Shown: positions 4,973-8,737 of the stretch, one piece after another
Layout of the letters: every line of letters starts with the position of its first letter
Position numbering within the stretch: the first letter of the stretch is position 1
NCBI GenBank assembly: GCA_003152595.1
Contig: PMAM01000043.1
Location: forward strand, 5,477-14,213
Length of the DNA stretch: 8,737 bases
Source of the DNA: Acidobacterium sp.
Lineage (GTDB): Bacteria; Acidobacteriota; Terriglobia; Terriglobales; Acidobacteriaceae
Reading direction: 5' to 3'
Notes under the pieces: model-generated
Seen by the model: the letters and a program-made list of their open reading frames with translations, nothing else
What the model was told of the DNA's origin: nothing
Database searches by the model: none
Made by a program: the position numbers and the translations under genes

Positions 4973-6367
4973 ATGAGGGTGATTGAAACTGCGACCGTGG
5001 CAGCTTTAGCGATTGCGTCCATGGCGGTGCCGGTCCAGGGGCAGAACTTTGGAATGGCAAAGACGAAGGTGAACCTGGATCGCAAGCTGCCGGCGTTGTA
5101 CCACCTGCCTGGGAACACGATCCGGGTGCGCGTCACAGGCCATGCGGACCATGCGGACCAGGCGGATCTGGCCAGCGATTTGCAAACGCAGCTGGAGACG
5201 GAGTTGCTGAAGGACAATCCGGAGCTGCAGGATGACGAGAACAATCCGGAGGTGACGGTCAACTGTCAGATCACGAACTACGATCATCCGTCGCCTATTT
5301 TTGTCAAGCAGGCGGCGATTGGGAATCAACCGGCAACGGTGAACACGCGCATCACCGGTCATCTGAGCGTGTCCCTTCAGGTAAAGACGCGGGAAGGGCG
5401 AGTGCTGGGATCGGATAACGTGCCGGTGAATTACGACCAGCAGTTCGACAGCGCTGGCAATAACGTATCCCACGGGATTATGGGAGGCCTGCATAGTTCG
5501 TGGCATCGGATGAAGGGCGGCAAGGGCAACGACGACCAGGAGGATCAGGCGCCGACCCCGCCGGAGCTTCGCTCACTGATGCTGGATTCGGCGGTGCACC
5601 GGATCGCCGAGAACATTGTGAATACGAAGGAAACGATCGAGGTGTTCCTGGCGAAGAACAAGGGGCCGATCGACGAGGGAGACAAGGCAGCCGAGGCGGG
5701 TTTGTGGGAGCGAGCGCTGGAGACGTTCGAGACGGCGCAGCCAATGTCGAAACGAGATGAAGATGCCTACCGGTGGTACGACATTGGGGTGGCGAATGAG
5801 GCGCTGGGGTACGCGGCAGGCGATTCAAAGTCGGCGATGAAGTTTCTGCAGGAGGCGGCGATCGATTATGGCAAGGCAGTCGACGCGAAACCGAGCGAGA
5901 AGTATTTCCTGGGACCGCAGACGCGGATCGAGACGGCGATTATGCATTACCGGAAGCTGGAGCAGGAAAAGAATGCTCCAGCGGAGATGATGGTGGCGGA
6001 AAATCCGCCTCCCGCGCCGAAGCCGGAGTCAGCTCCGGCGACGTCCAAACCCGCGCCGGCAACGTCCAAACCTGCGTCGGCAACGTTGAAGACCACCCCG
6101 GTCGCCACTCATCACGTGTCGACGCCGCGCAGCGGTACGACCCAGTCAGGCAACACGCCTCGCGCGCTGACCAACGCGCAGGTCATCGCGATGGTGAAGG
6201 CGGGCGTTGCCGATGACACGATCACAGAGACGGTGAAGACCGCCAAGGCGGTGGACTTCGATCTCAGCTCGGATGCACGGCGGCGCCTGGAGGCGAGTGG
6301 GGTGAGCCCGACGGTGGTAAGTGCGATGAAGATTCGCTGGGCGCACGAGCTGGCGAGCGGGAATTGA
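4973..6367 (+). CDS. Exported TPR-like protein with Pro/Ala linker and C-terminal 'LTN' module
   Basis: A 464-residue protein of unknown function, probably periplasmic. In order: a signal peptide with hydrophobic core ATVAALAIASMAVPV and likely cleavage after VQG (residue 23); an alpha/beta domain (about 30-225) vaguely like outer-membrane assembly lipoproteins; a TPR-like helical region (about 231-332) with GLWERALETFETAQ and YDIGVANEALGYAAGD; a Pro/Ala linker containing a 7-residue repeat; and a C-terminal helical module (399-454) beginning LTNAQVIAMVKAGVADDTI and ending GVSPTVVSAMKI. I associate that module with many Acidobacteriota envelope proteins. The start is fixed because an in-frame TGA lies at 4967-4969. 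GAGGGAG just upstream may serve as ribosome site. The caspase-family gene starts 5 bases after the stop, so the pair is probably one operon. Confidence 0.72.
   Translation: MRVIETATVAALAIASMAVPVQGQNFGMAKTKVNLDRKLPALYHLPGNTIRVRVTGHADHADQADLASDLQTQLETELLKDNPELQDDENNPEVTVNCQITNYDHPSPIFVKQAAIGNQPATVNTRITGHLSVSLQVKTREGRVLGSDNVPVNYDQQFDSAGNNVSHGIMGGLHSSWHRMKGGKGNDDQEDQAPTPPELRSLMLDSAVHRIAENIVNTKETIEVFLAKNKGPIDEGDKAAEAGLWERALETFETAQPMSKRDEDAYRWYDIGVANEALGYAAGDSKSAMKFLQEAAIDYGKAVDAKPSEKYFLGPQTRIETAIMHYRKLEQEKNAPAEMMVAENPPPAPKPESAPATSKPAPATSKPASATLKTTPVATHHVSTPRSGTTQSGNTPRALTNAQVIAMVKAGVADDTITETVKTAKAVDFDLSSDARRRLEASGVSPTVVSAMKIRWAHELASGN
5141..5158 (+). repeat. 9-base tandem repeat, two copies
   Basis: CATGCGGAC occurs twice in tandem, followed by a degenerate third copy (CAGGCGGAT). 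It encodes HAD-HAD-QAD in the N-terminal domain of the exported TPR-like protein. Confidence 0.6.
6032..6094 (+). repeat. 21-base tandem repeat, three copies, in the Pro/Ala linker
   Basis: Units at 6032-6052, 6053-6073 and 6074-6094 encode APATSKP, APATSKP and ASATLKT (residues 354-374). The first two are nearly identical and the third is diverged. This in-frame repeat would let linker length vary without breaking the flanking domains. Confidence 0.75.
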
Positions 6368-6372
6368 CGGCG

Positions 6373-7638
6373 ATGCGGGCTCGGGTTGCGATCGCGACGG
6401 CGCTGCTGGCCACTGTCTGCTGCGCGGGCGCCCGGGGCCAGGACGAGCGCTGTGGTGCGGGGAAGGATCTTGTAGCGCAGGCGCTGGAGCGGGTGAGGCC
6501 CACCAGCGACAGCGATGCGTTCGAGGATTCGCTGGAGCTGCTGAAGCACGCGGTTGAGACCTGCACCGAGCTGGGCGATGCCTGGTATTACCGCGGCCTG
6601 GTGGAGCAGCGGCTCGGAGACGCGCGGCTGGCGCAGTATTCGCTGACCAAGGCGAAGATGTTCGGTTCCGAGGCGATGCAGGAAGGGCTGAATCCCTTTG
6701 TGCTGGCCACACCCGCGCACAGCCGTGCACTCACGGCCCGCGCTGCGCAAACGGGTGAACCGCCGCCGAGCACGCCCGCAGTGGCAGGCCCGGTGCAGAG
6801 CAAGTGGGCGCTCATAGTGGGTATCAGCCGCTTCGCGGATCGCGCGGTTCCGAGGCTGAACTATACGAACCAGGACGCCGAGGCGTTTGCGGCCGAGCTA
6901 AAGGACCCGGGTATCGGGCGCTTTCCACCCGAGAACGTACGCGTGCTGACCGACGATCAGGCGACAACGAAGAACATCAAGGAGCAACTGAACTGGATCG
7001 CACGGCGCGCGCAGCCCAACGATCTGGTGGTGATCTATGTGGCGACGCACGGATCACCTCGGACGCTGGATTCGGCGGGCGGCGCGAACTACATCGTCAC
7101 GTACGATACCGAAATCAAAGATGCCAACGATCCTGACCAGGACGCGCTGTACGCGACAGCGCTGCCGATGGTGGAGCTGGCAGATGCGGTGGCTACGCGC
7201 ATGAAGGCTTTGCGGACGGCGGTGATCCTGGATACCTGCTACAGCGGCGGCGCGGTAATGAACGCCTCGAAGCTGATGGGGAAGGGCGTGGCCAATGCCG
7301 CGCCAGGGGCTGAGACGCTGGATCGGATGGCCGAAGGTACGGGTCGCATCGTGATTGCGGCCGCACGGTCGGACGAGGAGTCGCTGGAGAGCGATCAGCT
7401 GCACCACGGCTACTTTACGTATTACCTGCTGCAGGCGATCAAGGCGAACCACGGCATGGACCCGATGAGCGAGATCTATGCCACGGTGGCGAAAGAAGTG
7501 TCGGACCGTGTGTCTGCGGATGCGAAATCGGATGGAGCGAATGTAGGGCAGCATCCGGTGATGAGCCGGAGCTCGGATAACTCGGACTTCGCGCTGGGAG
7601 TCACCGCGGCCGACGCAGCCGCGAAGGGCGGGCGATAG
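6373..7638 (+). CDS. Exported caspase-family (peptidase C14) protein
   Basis: A metacaspase-like cysteine peptidase directed to the envelope. The 421-residue product has a signal peptide (hydrophobic VAIATALLATVCCAG, likely cleavage after ARG), a short TPR-like helical region (about 47-100: SLELLKHAVETC, AWYYRGLVEQRLGDARLAQYSL), a Pro-rich linker (about 128-140), and a caspase domain (about 143-405). That domain begins KWALIVGISRFAD and PRLNYTNQDAEAF, with catalytic H226 in VVIYVATHGSP and C289 in VILDTCYSGG. Both catalytic residues and their contexts are intact. C17 is not in a convincing lipobox. I chose ATG 6373, five bases after the upstream stop; TTG 6364 in the same frame overlaps that stop and is the alternative. 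No strong ribosome site, so coupling to the upstream gene is likely. Target unknown. Confidence 0.87.
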   Translation: MRARVAIATALLATVCCAGARGQDERCGAGKDLVAQALERVRPTSDSDAFEDSLELLKHAVETCTELGDAWYYRGLVEQRLGDARLAQYSLTKAKMFGSEAMQEGLNPFVLATPAHSRALTARAAQTGEPPPSTPAVAGPVQSKWALIVGISRFADRAVPRLNYTNQDAEAFAAELKDPGIGRFPPENVRVLTDDQATTKNIKEQLNWIARRAQPNDLVVIYVATHGSPRTLDSAGGANYIVTYDTEIKDANDPDQDALYATALPMVELADAVATRMKALRTAVILDTCYSGGAVMNASKLMGKGVANAAPGAETLDRMAEGTGRIVIAAARSDEESLESDQLHHGYFTYYLLQAIKANHGMDPMSEIYATVAKEVSDRVSADAKSDGANVGQHPVMSRSSDNSDFALGVTAADAAAKGGR

Positions 7639-7671
7639 GGTCGCCGCGAGGCCATTACAAAGAGCTAATTG

Positions 7672-7701
7672 GGCAGCAGATCGCCGCATGCGTTTGCTGC
7701 C
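7672..7701 (+). other. Hairpin in the caspase-pyrH spacer
   Basis: GGCAGCA (7672-7678) pairs with TGCTGCC (7695-7701) around a 16-base loop, with no T-run after it. It might stabilise the 3' end of the caspase transcript. The remaining spacer up to pyrH holds a GC-rich CGGCCGT direct repeat and no clear terminator. Confidence 0.3.
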
Positions 7702-7790
7702 AAGCCGGCACGGCGGCCGTCTCGGCCGTACCGCAGCGGTGGACGAACGGTCTTCGTTGCGACCAGGCGCCGTGCGATACTTCAAGTGGC

Positions 7791-8495
7791 ATGTATAAGA
7801 GGGTGGTTCTCAAGCTTTCGGGTGAGGCCCTGGCGGCAGGGAAGGGCTTCGGCGTCGATCCGATTCGTATCCACGAAATTGCCGGAGAATTGGCCGAAGT
7901 TCACAGGATGGGCGTGGAAATCGCCCTCGTGGTGGGCGGCGGGAATTTCTTCCGCGGCGTAGCCGAGCAGGCGCGAGAGATGGACCGCGTGTCGGCGGAC
8001 AACATGGGCATGCTGGCGACGGTGATCAACGCGCTCGCGATCCAGGATGCGCTGGAGAAGCGGGACGTTTTTTGCCGAGTGATGTCGGCAATCGAGATGA
8101 ATCAGGTGTGCGAGCCCTATATCCGGCGGCGGGCGATCCGGCATCTGGAAAAGGGAAGGGTCGTGATTTTTGCGGCCGGGACAGGGAATCCTTACTTTTC
8201 CACAGACACGGCGGCATCCCTGCGGGCGATGGAAATCAAAGCCGATGTGTTACTTAAGGCGACAAAAGTGGAGGGCATCTATGATGCCGACCCGGTCATC
8301 TCAAGGGACGCGGTGAAATTTGACCAGATTACCTACATGGATATCCTGCGTTTGGGGTTAAAGGTGATGGATACCACGGCAGTGAGTCTGTGCAAGGACA
8401 ATAATCTGCCTATGATCATCTTCAATCTGAACCAGTCGGGCAATATCCGCCGGGTCATCTCCGGGGAGAAGGTCGGCTCATTGGTGACAGCCTGA
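7791..8495 (+). CDS. pyrH: UMP kinase (uridylate kinase)
   Basis: Phosphorylates UMP to UDP with ATP in pyrimidine nucleotide synthesis. It is cytoplasmic, normally a homohexamer, and usually GTP-activated and UTP-inhibited. The 234 residues are full length for the bacterial PyrH family and show its motifs in order: VVLKLSGEAL (5-14), VVGGGNFFRG (47-56), DRVSADNMGMLATVINA (65-81), FAAGTGNPYFSTDTAA (127-142), LLKATKVEGIYDADP (154-168) and MDTTAVSLCKDNNLPM (193-208). The start ATG 7791 gives the typical MYKRVVLKLSGE; the ribosome site before it is weak (AAGTGG). In many bacteria pyrH lies between tsf and frr. Here the upstream gene is the caspase homologue and no frr follows, so it appears to be transcribed alone. 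Confidence 0.97.
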   Translation: MYKRVVLKLSGEALAAGKGFGVDPIRIHEIAGELAEVHRMGVEIALVVGGGNFFRGVAEQAREMDRVSADNMGMLATVINALAIQDALEKRDVFCRVMSAIEMNQVCEPYIRRRAIRHLEKGRVVIFAAGTGNPYFSTDTAASLRAMEIKADVLLKATKVEGIYDADPVISRDAVKFDQITYMDILRLGLKVMDTTAVSLCKDNNLPMIIFNLNQSGNIRRVISGEKVGSLVTA

Positions 8496-8541
8496 AGCAG
8501 CTTCCTGATGGTCGACCCCTGGTGGCGCCGCATATGAGACT

Positions 8542-8575
8542 GCCCCAAAGCGGGGCTCAAGCTTCCGATCGAAGC
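8542..8575 (+). other. Two small hairpins after pyrH
   Basis: GCCCC-AAAGC-GGGGC (8542-8556) and GCTTC-CGATC-GAAGC (8561-8575). Neither is followed by a T-run, so they are weak terminator candidates at best and could instead shape the leader of the next gene. Confidence 0.3.
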
Positions 8576-8600
8576 CACGAACCTTAACAGGAGACTGCTT

Positions 8601-8737
8601 CTGAGCGCACAAGTCCAGGTCGTACCGGGTCCCACCTGGGAACCGGCTCCCCCACGACAGGCACCGACGGGCAAGCCGGAAGTGGTGAAGTCAAAAAAGG
8701 AGCGCCTTCCGGCGCTGACCGGGCTACGAGCCTTTGC
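8601..8737 (+). CDS. Probable acyltransferase-3 (OafA/YrhL-like) membrane protein, 3' end outside the window
   Basis: An open frame runs off the end of the window. Its 45 visible residues are a Pro-rich hydrophilic N-terminus (MSAQVQVVPGPTWEPAPP) followed by KKERLPALTGLRAFA. The R/I-x-x-L-x-G-L-R-x-x-A pattern is the usual entry to the first membrane helix of acyltransferase-3 family proteins, which O-acylate envelope polysaccharides or lipids. An in-frame TGA at 8535-8537 bounds the frame. The only start with a good ribosome site (AGGAG, 8589-8593, seven bases away) is a CTG at 8601; GTG 8682 or 8685 is the alternative, with no convincing site. The family call rests on one short motif. Confidence 0.55.
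   Translation, partial: MSAQVQVVPGPTWEPAPPRQAPTGKPEVVKSKKERLPALTGLRAF

Noticed and set aside
3730..5262. Long minus-strand open frame of 510 codons
   Set aside because: It lies antisense to parts of four well-supported genes and across the gene-poor region. Its product is low-complexity Ser/Arg/Pro-rich with no recognisable domain, as expected of antisense frames in GC-rich DNA.
7054..7785. Minus-strand open frame of 243 codons antisense to the caspase gene
   Set aside because: The Arg/His-rich product without domains mirrors the codon bias of the real gene.
1..8737. tRNA, rRNA, CRISPR arrays, insertion sequences
   Set aside because: No cloverleaf with CCA-type end, no rRNA core motifs, no regularly spaced repeats and no transposase or flanking inverted repeats were seen.

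Overview
The window is a GC-rich bacterial chromosome segment with every supported gene on the + strand. Gene style suggests Acidobacteriota (Terriglobia-like). The clues are an OmpA-family protein with a long Ala/Gln-rich coil, a short C-terminal module of the 'LTNxxVIxMVKAG...' type that I associate with this phylum, a secreted caspase-like protein, and a BNR-repeat/MoaD-like gene pair. This assignment is an inference from protein style; no rRNA or tRNA is present to test it.

Layout: (1) 1-1167 is the 3' part of an OmpA-family peptidoglycan-binding protein, followed by a strong intrinsic terminator (1250-1284). (2) 1321-4575 reads as one transcription unit. A perfect dyad (1321-1341) lies just before an HxlR-family regulator with an N-terminal cysteine. 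It is followed by a PhnB-like VOC protein, a cytoplasmic six-Asp-box BNR-repeat protein, a MoaD/ThiS-like ubiquitin-fold protein overlapping it by 4 bases, and a second PhnB-like VOC protein whose conserved C-terminus is frameshifted. A terminator closes the unit at 4550-4575. (3) 4582-4972 has no large gene. It holds a second strong terminator, a candidate promoter and a hairpin-rich leader of about 225 bases containing a tiny ORF. (4) 4973-7638 is a two-gene unit of exported proteins: a TPR-like protein with a Pro/Ala linker and the 'LTN' module, then a caspase-family (C14) protein with an intact His/Cys dyad. (5) 7791-8495 is pyrH (UMP kinase), with no rpsB, tsf or frr beside it. (6) 8601-8737 is the start of a probable acyltransferase-3 family membrane protein, apparently using a CTG start.

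How the genes may work together: the HxlR/VOC/BNR/MoaD/VOC unit looks like a regulated response to a reactive small molecule. VOC proteins would handle the compound, the Cys-bearing HxlR protein would sense it, and the BNR/MoaD-like pair would be the unexplained part. The second unit looks like an envelope module in which a TPR/'LTN' protein accompanies a caspase-like protease. Both functional readings are inference.

The most notable sequence-level observations are these. A short dispersed DNA repeat (GGAC-N5-GTCC plus a GC-rich TTC-loop hairpin) lies in the 3' coding ends of both the HxlR and MoaD-like genes. In the latter it buries the C-terminal Gly-Gly under a 20-residue tail. A CG-dinucleotide-sized frameshift disrupts the second VOC gene.
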